Under the pieces are notes generated by a model. It worked only from the letters and a program-made list of their open reading frames with translations. It had not been told where the DNA came from and did not search any database. This document shows, piece by piece, positions 1 to 10,526 of a stretch of 64,000 nucleotides of DNA. Where the stretch lies: positions 1 to 64,000 of the forward strand of contig JAGQDJ010000208.1 of NCBI GenBank assembly GCA_022885665.1, written 5' to 3'. The stretch's first letter is position 1, and each line of letters starts with the position of its first letter. The translations under genes were made by a program, and so were the position numbers. The DNA is from Triops longicaudatus (taxonomy: Eukaryota; Arthropoda; Branchiopoda; Notostraca; Triopsidae).

Positions 1-759
1 ATAGCCGAAGAACTAGTGATCGCTTTTATACCACTTGTGACGAACTGGAGCAATCGGCATGTTCGCCTTCATTCACGGGTTCGCCCGGGGGAAGGGCGAT
101 CTCTATGTAGGCTTTACTTTTACTTTTACTGGGCCACATCTCTTGCACTATACGACGTACAGAGTTAAAATTTTGCATAGAACGAAAGAATTTACCCAAT
201 CGTGTAAGTGAAGGTGATATTGAAGTGCCTTCCTGGATACATTTTGGTATGGCTTTTTTTTATTCTTTACACTTGTAGATTAATATGCTTTGCTTTTGTG
301 CAGAAGTGGAAATATAAACTATGAAAATCACTCTTCTTTCACGAAAATTTTTGAGGTATGAGAGTTTGTGACATTCAACTGTAAAAGAATTAGGTCCGAG
401 GCAAAAGAATTTGCTAACTGATCGATCATGATCTTGACCCCAAATCCGTGAGTCTTTCATGTTTTATAGGAAAACGTTCTGGGAAACACGAGTTGATCTA
501 TACTTTTTCTTTGAAATTGCTGCAGTAAACTACGCTTAACATAAATTATTGAAATTATTTACACTTAACTAGACCTACTTGCTTTTACATTTCGTAAATG
601 CTTATTGTCCACAAGAAGCTGCCTAAAGCGAGTCCAAACAAGCACATGCACAACGCAGATTACAAAGAATGTAATTATAATTGGGCATTTAATGTTATAG
701 TATTTTAATTTTATATTATATGTGTTAATAATATTTTTTGTCTGTTTCGATCGATCAAG
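1..759. other. Left edge, no supported gene
   Basis: AT-rich sequence. One plus-strand frame is open from base 1 to about 171 and could be the end of an exon that starts outside the window, but I recognise nothing in it. No RNA gene or repeat was seen. Confidence 0.4.
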
Positions 760-899
760 GTTCATCTGGATGTCACGTGGAAGTAGAACGAGAGGACACG
801 GCAGCCTTGGTATTCTACGGGAAATTAGGCTTTATGGAAGTAAAAAAGGAAGTGAGCATTCTAGAAGACTCAAAATCCTATTTTGGGTGTGTCTTTTAG
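760..899 (+). CDS. Possible last exon of a GNAT-type N-acetyltransferase
   Basis: An acceptor-like AG at 758-759 opens a frame that runs to a TAG at 897-899. It codes for about 46 residues, including VEVEREDTAALVFYGKLGF. The pattern of an alanine pair followed by FYGKLGF is typical of the C-terminal motif of GNAT acetyltransferases, which transfer acetyl from acetyl-CoA to an amine. The frame has no ATG and no convincing upstream exon with the acetyl-CoA-binding motif, so it is either the last exon of a gene that begins left of the window or a decayed fragment. An overlapping ATG-started frame on the same strand reads as a shadow. Confidence 0.4.
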
Positions 900-1537
900 T
901 ATCTTCCTTTAATTAATACACCCTGTGGTGTACCCTGGCCGAAACCGTTTGGTTCATTTTTTGTTTAAATTAACTACGTTTGGTCGTAGGTTTTCTAGTC
1001 TGTTATTCTTCCATATTCGCTTCTTGTAATCGGCTGTCATGTCGGAAGATTCAGCCTTATTTTCACACATTTAAACCCGAATTGCTGTGCAAAATGTACT
1101 GATTTAATTAGAATACTGTTTTCTTGCTTAGCTTTACTAATTTCAACTCTTGCCTATGAGATGTGAATTAGTGTTGTGAATTTCATATTATTTTGTTCAG
1201 TTTTGAGTTCATAATTTCAGTAACAATTCGAGACGACTTTCAAGGAGATTCCCCATACTTTGTATGCGATAAGATTTTTGTAATTCCAAATTCATCAATT
1301 TGAATAACTTAACAATGTTCTGTATGTCGTAATATGTTGCAATTTGTCTGAACCTTAAGTGTTGACCATAAATATATTATATATTAGCGGTATTTCATTT
1401 TGAACAAACTTCCTGACAGAAAAAAGTATAGAAATAATCAAAGAACAGTATTAGATATCATCTGTGACAAGTTGCATAGGTAACACACCACTGGTATTTT
1501 CTGCGTATTTAATAATCAATCTGCAAGGAGAGGTTCA
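900..1537. other. Intergenic, nothing recognised
   Basis: AT-rich DNA with no credible exon, RNA gene or repeat by eye. Confidence 0.5.
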
Positions 1538-1613
1538 TAAGCGTTGTGGCCGAGCGGTCTAAGTCCTAGACTCAATATCGTGAGATTGTGGGTTCCATTC
1601 CCCGTGTTCGAAG
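1538..1613 (+). pseudogene. Degenerate tRNA-Leu-like sequence
   Basis: The stretch carries a perfect leucine-tRNA A-box/D-arm (TGGCCGAGCGGTCTAAG), a CTCAA loop like tRNA-Leu(CAA), and a B-box-like GGTTCCATTCC in place of GGTTCGAATCC. The anticodon stem and acceptor stem do not pair well. I read it as a decayed tRNA-Leu or the head of a tRNA-derived SINE. It differs clearly from the five intact leucine tRNAs near 60 kb. Confidence 0.45.
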
Positions 1614-2607
1614 TTTGTTTTTTCTAAGGTAAAGGTACTAACTATACCCTGTCTTGCTTCCTATCGTACACAATATATAGGCCTACCATTGAAATGGAAC
1701 CACCGAGAGTACCACTGGAAACAGCATGGGAAGCAGGAGAGTGGATAGGAAAGGGTGAACGGGACCTCGGAAAGCACGATGCAGACATCGTGCATCGCAC
1801 TTTTCCGCATGTTATTCCTTATGGGATTTCAAAACTCTTGCTTCCTGAGACGCCTTCAGGGCATAATTTCATATTCAAGCTCAGTTTTTTCGCTTATTTG
1901 AAGGGCTAGAGCAATAATTCTTACAGATCCGGAATACTCGTGCGGAGGAGAATAATTTCCGTAACTTAATTTGCCTACTTCAAGCATTCGGTTAATTGGA
2001 GTACGAGATGATAATGGACATCTTTGCTCATACTTGAATACAGTTTAGGTTGGCATGGTTACTCATATACCGAACTCGATAAGGTGTGCAAAATTTCGTT
2101 ACAGCGTTTTTATACGAAGTATTTTGTATTGGTTCTTTTTGCCAGTGAACATCTTTCTGATGCTCGCGCATTCAAACTTGAAATATTGCTGTGCAGATAA
2201 TGCAATAATTAAAGTTCCCTTTTCACCACTTTGCTCATACTTTGCACATTGGTAATTTGAAAAATAGAACAACAAAATTCCAGGACCAGTAGTAAGCCAG
2301 GATATTGGGGGACGTCCATGTATTTAAAATGTAAAAAAAAAAAACATTGTTTTACGCGGACAGAGCTCATAATTTCTGGTGGGCGGATTTCGTTTTCCAT
2401 GTACGTAAGAATAATAAATGCTGTATTTTTGTGTGACAAAAATGTATTTTATTCAAAAAATGTTTACGAACATTGTACAAATTTGTCCACGCCTTTAACA
2501 GCCCTTCAACTCACCAAATTCTTTTAATATTTAAATATAATCGTGCGACTTCTTTATACAAACGAAAATCATCCTAGTGACATCTAGACTGATTCCCATG
2601 GACCAAA
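1614..2607. other. Intergenic, nothing recognised
   Basis: Short open frames only, none with coding character. The A-run near 2331-2343 is simple sequence. Confidence 0.5.
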
Positions 2608-2794
2608 TCAACCCTTCAGTCTAAAGACGGCAGGTTTCGCATCGCTCATACTGCCGACACATACCTAGCAGGTTTTCCTACGCTGGCCACTCGAAACTCC
2701 GCCACCGTCGCCGAATTTTCCAAAAGCTCTCTTAATTGCACTAAAGTCTCCAACAAGGCCAGTCCCAAGTCTTCCAAATTGTTACCAAAATAGC
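2608..2794 (-). CDS. Possible last two exons of an unrecognised minus-strand gene
   Basis: On the minus strand an acceptor (TTTTTAG) at 2795-2801 opens an exon 2794-2665 that codes for about 43 residues rich in Leu and Glu, probably helical, with NNLEDLGLALLE near its start and VASVGKPAR at its end. A donor (GTATGTG) follows. A 44-nt intron, the size seen elsewhere in the window, leads to an acceptor TTTAG and a tiny exon 2620-2608 that adds LKG and a TGA stop in matching phase. No upstream exon or start was found. Family not recognised. It may be the 3' end of a real gene with distant exons, or a remnant. Confidence 0.35.
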
Positions 2795-3233
2795 CTAAAA
2801 AGAGCCATTATTGGGAACCCGAAATAACACAGGAGCATCCTGAATTCTACTTATACCAAACCAAGAAAACGTAAAACGATACAATAATAAATTTTAAAAA
2901 AATGACAACATATATTATAGTACATATGGGAATTGAAGTGCATGTAAATTTTTACTTTCACTCTTTAAAAATCACTAAATGTATGGCCGCATTAAGAGAA
3001 ATTGTTCCAAATATCTATATTCAGAATGGCTGAACTTTAAAGTCTTCAAAAAATACGGAAAGCCCGATTTGTTTCCTGGTACCAATCACTTGTCAAAACT
3101 TCCGGGTTGTTATCGTTTTTTTTTTTATTTTTTGCTCTTCTCACCTGTAACATGTGTCTTCATCCCCACGACATTTTACATGAGATAAATAAATGGGAAT
3201 CGAACAAGTGACTTAATCACTTTTCGAGTAACT
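2795..3233. other. Intergenic, upstream of the tandem secreted genes
   Basis: AT-rich. Should hold the promoter of the first secreted paralogue, but I see no clear TATA box. Confidence 0.4.
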
Positions 3234-4403
3234 ATGGAGCTATTCGTAAGTTTCACGACGTTGCTACTTTTTTGCGCGGCCGGTAATTTTCTACTATTGC
3301 TTTGCAGTGACAAAGAAAAACTAAAGGCATATTCTTTGTAGTAACCTCCGCCGACGAGGTAAGTCCACTGCACGAACAAGCTTTGCGTTTTGCACCCCGT
3401 TTGCTGTTCGACCAAAAGCAAGGCAGTACACTTGGAGAATGTTTGCCGAGCGACGCCGAAGATTACTATGCCCTTCGACATGGCGGATTTCAAGGCAAGG
3501 TATGAATACTGCGCAATTTATGCGAAACATTTTACATATCGTACTACTAACTCTTACGTGTTGTATTTTAGTAGATTTAAACAGAAAAATATAAACTTTA
3601 CCTTTCTGTCGATCAAGTTTTTTTATAGGTTATTTAATATCACATCACATGCTAATTCAATTTTCATCTCGAACTGTCCTACCGCTATCAATTAGGTATG
3701 CAATATGGACTACATTTCAGTCCTTGAAGGTTCAATTCCTGCTTATTACATGGCGGAACAATGTGGTACTACCATGTATTTCTCCTACTGGATTTTCTAT
3801 GGTTACAAAGATGCTTGTCCTTTGGGCGAAGATGGCGGCGACGTTAGTTGGACGCGTTTTGATGTTAAGGTATGAATAATATATTAATCACATACATTTC
3901 TTACTTGCGTTCGCGACAGGTTCTCGATGGAGAGATCTTAGACAGGGTCATCTTCTACCAACATGACGGCTGGTATACCCGCAATCCCGGTAGATATTCT
4001 GCATACAACGGTACACATCCTATTGCCCACATTGGAAAGTTGCGCCACGGTGCATACCATGATGATGGTGGTAGCGGAACATGTTGCTACTACGAAGATT
4101 ACCGCAACTCTGGTAAATATTATCCTAGATTAAAAGGAAAAAAAAAACGGTTTTTTGATTCGCGAACTAGGGGATGTGGACAAACATATGGACACATGGT
4201 CGAATTTGGTCTGGTTACGCAATGATGAGAATGCACCCACGTGGATGACAGACAACGAAGCTTATTACTGGAATGGTGTTACCCTACCTACCTTCCGCGG
4301 CATTAATTTGTGTGATCTCCGCGGCTGCACGGGTTCCAATTTGCAAGTGTGTGGCACCTGTGGCTGTCATAAAAGCGACGCTGACAGAGACGAAATTCCT
4401 TAA
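3234..4403 (+). CDS. Secreted Vps62-like protein, copy 1
   Basis: Five exons (3234-3282, 3342-3499, 3696-3869, 3920-4112, 4171-4403; phases 1,0,0,1) give about 268 residues. The start is the ATG opening a hydrophobic signal peptide (MELFVSFTTLLLFC) that probably ends before ADEVSP. Conserved blocks are FAPRLLFDQKQG with GECLPSDAEDYY, a QCG..YFSYW block, DVSWTRFDVK, FYQHDGWYTRNPGRY, GTHPIAHIGKLRHGAYHDDG, and a C-terminal cysteine-rich block. The order (an FAP..F....LPS start, a hydrophobic strand, then a W.R.D block and a HP.....K.RHG.Y block) resembles the Vps62 family (formerly DUF946) of fungi and plants; biochemical role unknown. An N-glycosylation site (NGT) lies in the GTHP block. AATAAA at 4440-4445. 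Intron 2 (196 nt) is longer than in the sister copies. Compared with them this copy is the most diverged. Confidence 0.8.
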
Positions 4404-5021
4404 TCTGTTGTGTGACCTGACCTATGTACACCGAATCTGAATAAACACAAAGATATTAGAAACAGACCTCCTTTGTTACTGTAGACATGCACGTATTTGA
4501 TTTTGCAATGAGGTTACTGCAATAAACGTTACTCATACCTCGGCAATTATGAGTACAGTCGTAAAAGGTAACAAGGCAGCGAAATAAACATATATATATA
4601 TATATACGAATATCTCAGAGTTTGTCTGAAAAGCTTTATCATATCTACTGCAGCAATTGAGCTTTCTCTTTTGACTGGCGTAAGTTTTGTCACTTTTTTT
4701 TCACAGATACGAGGCATCTGTACCCGCCTTTTAAAATTTTACTAGCATGAGCTACGCTGTTTATCACGCTAACAACTTTTAAAAGTAAAATCCCTAAGAA
4801 TTCCTATTCCCTCTGTAAAAAAAAATTGATTAATAGCCTATCCGAGACAACATCTTCGACACAGAAACGCGGGTGTGTCACGTCTTGCGATGTTTCGGAT
4901 TTTTTCAGACATTGTCGATAAGAAACGACGTTATAAACAGGTGTATTTTTTCACAGAAGTGATAAACATGAAATTTCGATAAATTAGCGAGTCGACGTAG
5001 ACAGTCAATTCACTAGGCACA
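4404..5021. other. Intergenic between copies 1 and 2
   Basis: Contains the copy 1 polyadenylation signal, a short TA microsatellite near 4589-4605, and a TATAAA at 4932-4937 about 85 bases before the copy 2 start, well placed for a core promoter. Confidence 0.5.
4932..4937 (+). promoter_or_regulatory. Possible TATA box of copy 2
   Basis: TATAAA about 85 bases upstream of the ATG at 5022, leaving room for a 5' leader of roughly 60 bases. Position is the only evidence. Confidence 0.35.
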
Positions 5022-6044
5022 ATGGAGCCGTACGTAAGCTTGGCCTTATTGGTCCTGTTTATTACAGGTAAACGTATAGTCAAAAGTGTTACATCAAAGT
5101 TATGAACAATTATGTTTAGGATCGTTTGCTGACGAGGTCAGTCCCTATCATGAACAAGCGTTAAGATTCGCGCCTCGTATCCGCTTTGACCAAAAGCAAG
5201 GTGACACACTGGGAGAATGTTTGCCAAGTGATGCTGAAGATTACTACCACCTGAGAGTTGGAGGGTTCCAAGGAAAGGTACCGTAAATTTGCTTCAAGCA
5301 AAAACTGTCAAAAATCTTTATACAAATAATTTATTGAAGGTTTGCAACATGGATTACCCATCAATCCTACAAGGTTTAGTACCTTCTTACTACATGGCGC
5401 AACCCTGCGGGAATAATTTATACATCTCGTACTGGGTTTTCATCGGACTAACGGACGACTGTCCACTGGGATCTTCGGGTGATGATGTTAGCTGGGTGCG
5501 ATACGACATTAAGGTAATGAAAATGTGACAACGATGCAACGTACGTTAAGAGGAGTATTGTATCAGCTCATTGACGGAGAGATCCTCGATAACGTGATTT
5601 TCTATCAATTCGACGGTTGGTATACGCGCAATCCTGGAAGGTATTCCGTATATAACGGTACTCACCCTATTGCCTACATGGGTAAGCTGCGCCATGGTAC
5701 CTACCACGACGACGGCGGTACTGGTACATGCTGTTACTATGAAGATTTCCGCAATCCTGGTAATAAAGCTTTAAGTACACTTCTATGACCTGTAAATGTA
5801 TGGTCAAACAGGTGACGTTGACAAACATATGGATCTTTGGAAAAACCTTGTCTGGTTGCGCAATGACGCCAACGCCCCCCAATGGATGACAGATAACGAG
5901 CCCTACTACTGGAATGGCATTAACCTTCCAACATACAGAAACATCGATTTGTGCAACCTAACTGGCTGTATCGGTTCTTCGTTGCTCGACTGTGACACTG
6001 ACGGTTGCGACAAAAGCGACGTTGGCAAACGGGAAATTCCGTAA
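5022..6044 (+). CDS. Secreted Vps62-like protein, copy 2
   Basis: Five exons (5022-5067, 5120-5277, 5340-5513, 5567-5759, 5812-6044), with the same phases as copy 1 and identical lengths for exons 2-5, give about 267 residues. The signal peptide MEPYVSLALLVLFITG precedes ADEVSP. Conserved blocks include FAPRIRFDQKQGDTLGECLP, VSWVRYDIK, FYQFDGWYTRNPGRY, GTHPIAYMGKLRHGTYHDDG, a CCYYED step and a tail with paired cysteines (DLC, GC, DC, GCDKSD). Introns are 52-62 nt. AATAAA at 6074-6079. Exon 4 is strikingly close to copy 3 at base level, which suggests recent duplication or gene conversion. Function not known; probably an extracellular or vesicle-lumen protein. Confidence 0.82.
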
Positions 6045-6499
6045 GACAAGCGAGCTCTGTAAAATTTTTATGAAATAAACGTCGGTATCGAAAGGGTATA
6101 TCCGCCCAAATAGAACGTAAAAACAAATAAAAAACAACTCATAAGACGACACATGAAGCGTTGTTTTATAACTTCCCCCTTCAACAAAACTAACTACTTG
6201 CATAAAGTTTTTCTTTCAGGAATGCTGACAAAAGTCAACGCTAGTCTTGTTCATAAAATATTGACAAAAAACATACTCGTTCTTTTTCTGAAGAAATATT
6301 TTCGTTATATTTTCTTTGTTTGTATTTCAATGCAGAACATTCGACTCTTCGTCCTCATTTGAAAATAGTACTGTGATTTGGGTAATAGATTTAGTTACAG
6401 AGTACCTGTGCAGGGGATAAACATCAACCATGGGGATAGAAGTGTAAAATGTCTCCCATAAAATTTACGTGCAAGTAACCTCTCAATGGTCGATTTCGT
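6045..6499. other. Convergent intergenic region
   Basis: Lies between the 3' ends of copy 2 (plus) and the cysteine-rich peptide gene (minus). Apart from the copy 2 AATAAA nothing is recognised. Confidence 0.5.
6074..6079 (+). terminator. Polyadenylation signal of copy 2
   Basis: AATAAA 30 bases after the stop codon of copy 2. Confidence 0.6.
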
Positions 6500-6860
6500 T
6501 TAGCACCCACCTAAGCATATACGTAGGAGTGGACGGCAATTATTAGACACGCACTGCAGATCGCTTGTGCATGGAGCCCCGCCACATTTTTGCGGTTTGC
6601 AGGTACCGAAGCTGGCAGTCTCGTTGTAGACGCAATAATACTTCGTAGGGCATGGATTCCCAGTGCTACATGGGTATGTAACGAAGCCTCTTTCTTTATG
6701 GTCAGGGTTGTCCTGGGTTTTCATCGGCGTTGCAAGCGTATACACGAACAACGCGCTGGCTATGACCAATAAAACCTGAAAATATACTGTAAGTTTCTTC
6801 TCATGTATAACTTTAATTTCTCATGTATAACTTAAATTGCTTTACCTTTTTAGCGAACAT
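6500..6860 (-). CDS. Small secreted cysteine-rich peptide
   Basis: Two exons on the minus strand: 6860-6846 (MFAKK) and 6775-6500, joined across a 70-nt intron (GTAAAG...TTTTCAG) in phase 0. The product is about 96 residues. It begins with a signal peptide (MFAKKVLLVIASALFVYTLA), then a polar stretch, then a domain with ten cysteines: C-x5-C-x5-C-x10-C-x4-C-x4-C-x5-C-x4-C-x7-C-x3-C. Ten cysteines suggest five disulfides. The family is not recognised; small extracellular antimicrobial, protease-inhibitor-like or other knotted peptides are possible and I do not choose. A TATA-like sequence lies about 80 bases upstream (minus strand, 6940-6947). The gene lies between two secreted paralogues but in the opposite orientation, so it was probably inserted or retained independently. 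Confidence 0.75.
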
Positions 6861-6939
6861 CTTCGGAAAGAACTGATTCTAGTGTACTAAAGTATACACG
6901 AAGGTCTACTTCTTGGGTTCCAAAGGCACGAAAGCTTCG

Positions 6940-6947
6940 TTTATATA
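6940..6947 (-). promoter_or_regulatory. TATA box of the cysteine-rich peptide gene
   Basis: TATATAAA on the minus strand, about 80 bases upstream of the start codon and about 30 from a likely transcription start near 6910. Confidence 0.45.
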
Positions 6948-8110
6948 CTTCCGAAGAAGATGCGTTCAATTATGGTGAACATCCCACCTCATAAACTTAT
7001 CAAAACAAAAGGCACCAAACAAAGAGTCCCTGCTATAAATACGGAAATATGTTCTTGACAATTACAAGAAAAAACAGGGCTCCGCAAAATTACTGCAGAA
7101 ACGGAGTTACGAGTCCGGAATGTTCGTTCACTATAATTATGAATACGTTTCAAAAGTTTATAGACATGTGTTACAGAGCGCCTGATTACCGACAATCGTA
7201 AATTTCGCAATTAAGAACGTATGCGTATTCAAAAAAGAGAGGAAATAAATCTATTTTAATATCTTGGCGCTGATAATAATCTTTACAAGATGATCGCGCA
7301 CCATTTCTCGACGCATAATTGGAACGCTCCACTTTTCCATTCCACGTGTACAATACTGCATTACAATACCGCAGTGTCGTTGATCATTTAATTACCCTCA
7401 AGTTACGTAGTTGGTGCATTCTTCCATTTCGTACACTTCGCCACAAAGAATCGTCGCATTCCCCTACAAGATTAAGCTTCAAGAGAGTTTAAAACTAAAA
7501 CTCGAAATACGGATGCTCAAGCTTTCATCTTATTCTTAGAGTTTATAAGGAACTTTCGAACTTAAAGTTAAAAATTTTCACCGTACAAAGTCTGGAATAT
7601 TTCCTGAATACCTTTTCTGGGCCTTCATGGCAACCAAAGTCAGGAAATCCAAAGCAAAATATCGACTTATCTTTCAGAGCCGCCAATAGATACAAAAAAT
7701 TGCCGTACTATTCTTTCACGAGTGTACCGAAACTGCAGAAGTTAGTTGTAAATAATTCAACGGTAAGCTACTAGAGCAGATCAACAATGGGAACGTGATT
7801 GCGTACTGTGCTTGCGTATTAAGCCTTGACCATAACAATCGCGGCTTAGTTAGTTGCGTATATTTTACTACGAATCTTATCTTCCAGCGACAACAGCAAA
7901 AACGGTAAGGTCGAACGGGAATGAAAACAGTTAAACACGACAAAATTTTCCCACCTCAAACTTGAGATAACGCCAGGGTGTTGAATTCTTTACACATTTC
8001 CTGGGTGTCTTTTCGAGAAGATTCGTAACATATGCTAGTTTTCCCAAGAACGCAAAGAGCTTCCGGCAAATAAATAATGCACAACAGGAATTGTGAGTCT
8101 ACTAGAAAAA
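6948..8110. other. Intergenic between the peptide gene and copy 3
   Basis: AT-rich sequence of 1.1 kb. Short frames only. It must hold the promoter of copy 3. Confidence 0.5.
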
Positions 8111-9131
8111 ATGAAAGCGACTAAAGCTGTGCTTCGCGCCTTTTCCCTTTTGCTGCTCGGTGCAAGTAAGAATCGAGACCTTCACTTTCGCAAGCGTTAA
8201 TTTTTCGAACGCTTTAAGGTACATTGGGTGACGATGTAAGCCCCTTTCATGAAAAAGCTCTCAAATTCGCTCCTCGGATACGTTTTGACCAAAAGCAAGG
8301 TGCGACACTAGGTGAATGTTTACCCAGTAGCGCGCAGGAATACTACGAATTACGTCTTGGGGGAGATTATACTACAAAAGTATGTTTATAAATACATTTG
8401 AAAGTTTATTTTTAACTATTTCTATTTAAGGTTTGCAACATGGATTATCCATCTATAATCGAAGCAACTATCCCCGCGTACTATGTTGCTCAACAGTGTG
8501 GTGAAAATTTATACCTGTCCTACTGGCTATTTTTTGGCATGACGGACGATTGCCCAGCTGGTTCTCGAGGGACAGATGTCAATTGGGCTCGCTATGACAT
8601 TAAGGTAGTACACGCTACCACACGAAGGATTATAGCGCTTACTGGTTGTGTTTAGGTTATGGAAGGAGAAATTTTGGACAACGTAATATTTTACCAATTT
8701 GACGGTTGGTATACGCGCAACCCAGGGCGCTATTCCGTGCATAATGGCACTCACCCTATTGCCTACCTTGGTAAGCTGCGCCATGGTACGTACCACGACG
8801 ACGGCGGTACTGGTACTTGCTGCTATTTCGAAGACTTCAGAAATCCAGGTAGGTTATGAACGCTGGCAAAAAATGCACCACAGGAATTCATTAAATAGGT
8901 GACGTTGACAAACATATGGACACTTGGCGAAATCTTGTATGGCTACGTCGTGATGAAAATGCCCCCATATGGATGAATGATAATGCTCCGTATTACTGGA
9001 ATGGTGTAAACCTGCCAACATTCCGAGACATTGACTTGTGCAACCTGCGTGGTTGTGTTGGCTCATCACTTTTCAATTGCGATACAGCTGGGTGCGACAA
9101 GAGCGACGTTGGAAAGAATGATATTCCGTGA
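8111..9131 (+). CDS. Secreted Vps62-like protein, copy 3
   Basis: Five exons (8111-8165, 8219-8379, 8431-8604, 8656-8848, 8899-9131; phases 1,0,0,1) give about 271 residues. The signal peptide MKATKAVLRAFSLLLLG is longer and more basic at its start than in the sisters. The mature part opens with GDDVSPFHEKALKFAP and keeps the blocks FDQKQGATLGECLP, VNWARYDIK, FYQFDGWYTRNPGRY, GTHPIAYLGKLRHGTYHDDG and the C-terminal cysteine pattern. Exon 2 is one codon longer than in copies 1 and 2 (GGDYTTK in place of GGFQGK). All four introns are 50-53 nt. AATAAA at 9172-9177. Family as for copy 1; function unknown. Confidence 0.82.
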
Positions 9132-9171
9132 CTTAATTTCTTCATTAACCTTATAATGTATGATATTTTTC

Positions 9172-9177
9172 AATAAA
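9172..9177 (+). terminator. Polyadenylation signal of copy 3
   Basis: AATAAA 41 bases after the copy 3 stop codon, in the short convergent gap before EEF1AKMT1. Confidence 0.6.
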
Positions 9178-9360
9178 AGGTTAACGCTATATCACGAAAA
9201 TAATTTACGAAACATAAATACAAGATAACAATCTTTCAGTCCATAGCATAGCATGTTTCATGTAAAACTATCCATTTTTAGCCACGGAAATTAAATGAAG
9301 AAAACATAATATACGAAATTTAAATGTCCAAGTTTTCGCAGTGAAAGTTTATTTCAAATA

Positions 9361-10526
9361 TTAAGGGTCTATGAAAGCGTCGAGGTCATAATTTGCGAAA
9401 CAACGAAATTCATTTGCTAAGTTGTTTTTATGCTTGGGGAAAAAACGTGAAGATGGTGTGACACTTAATAAACGATTCGCTAATTCGGTCATTACGGCAC
9501 CTATTCCGAGAGAAATAATTGAAACGTATATTTTTTTTTTTAATGTAAGAAACCAGAGAATGGAATGTCACAGAAAGAACTTACCAGTGCAGAGGATGAC
9601 CGGTCCTTTCGTGAGATAACGTATTGTTACGGCAGTTTTTGTTAAACATTCTTCTGACAAAAAGGGAGGATCTGCAATAACAATATCAAAAGCCGATCTG
9701 AAATCCCTGGGGAGATCTAACGGAGAGCTGAAGTCGTATAGAATAAAGTCTTCTCCGTAAGCAGCGAAGCGCGTGTCGAACTCGAGCAATTTTGCTGTAA
9801 TTTGGAGAAAATAAAGTAAATAAACTCAATGACGTTCATCTTATAGGCATCAAATGCCAAGCTTTTTTTTAAAAATAAATTTAGTACCTACGCGACATAC
9901 AGTAAACGTAAAGGACTATATAAAGCTGAAGAATGCAACTTCTGAGTGCGTGCGCAAAAGCAGAATGGTTTTGAATGCGAGGTGAAAATTGAACTTTGAA
10001 GCAAATTAACACTATTTCAAGTCTCTTTATTCTCAACAATCTTTTTCCCACAAAAATTGTATGAGTGATCGAAGCAGCAAAACGTAAAACCAATTAAAGC
10101 CCATAGTCACAAGACTAATGGGGTTAGATTAGTTTGTAACAACTTACCTGAGACGTTCTCAAGTTTCTTTAAGCGAAGAGCACGATAAAGCGTAGGGCAG
10201 GATACACAAGCAACTCGCAATTCTTCACCAGACGTGTTCGCATTTTTAAATCTTTCAATTTCTTTGATGAGCGTTTGACAGGTTTCGTCATCGTACCAAA
10301 ATTGACTTAATTGCTATAAAACACATACATTTTACGACACAATGAATTATGAAATAAATTATCTAACCCAATCTTCTTCTAACTCCAAATGGTCTTCTGT
10401 GAAATTACTATCTAACGCTTCTTGAAGTCTGCGCTTTCGTTCTTCTTTCTCGTTCAAAAACTGCGTGAGAATAGCGAGTGTGTCTGCTGGAAGACTTTCT
10501 GGCTCGTCTTCATCGTGATGGTTCAT
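9361..10526 (-). CDS. EEF1AKMT1: EEF1A lysine methyltransferase 1 (N6AMT2 type)
   Basis: Four exons on the minus strand (10526-10368, 10313-10148, 9794-9585, 9500-9361) give about 224 residues, close to the usual 214 or so. Matches to the family run the whole length: an acidic N-terminus, then EEDWQLSQFWYDDET across the first junction, RVACVSCPTLYRAL, LLEFDTRFAAYGEDFILYDF, the catalytic-type motif FDIVIADPPFLSEECL, PVILCTG, and NLANEFRCFANYD at the C-terminus. The enzyme is an S-adenosylmethionine-dependent methyltransferase known to trimethylate a lysine of elongation factor eEF1A in the cytoplasm; DPPF is the substrate-binding (N/D)PP(Y/F) motif. An AATAAA on the minus strand at 9353-9348 lies only about eight bases past the stop, so the 3' leader is very short. 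The gene is divergent from CDC5L and converges on secreted copy 3. Confidence 0.93.
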
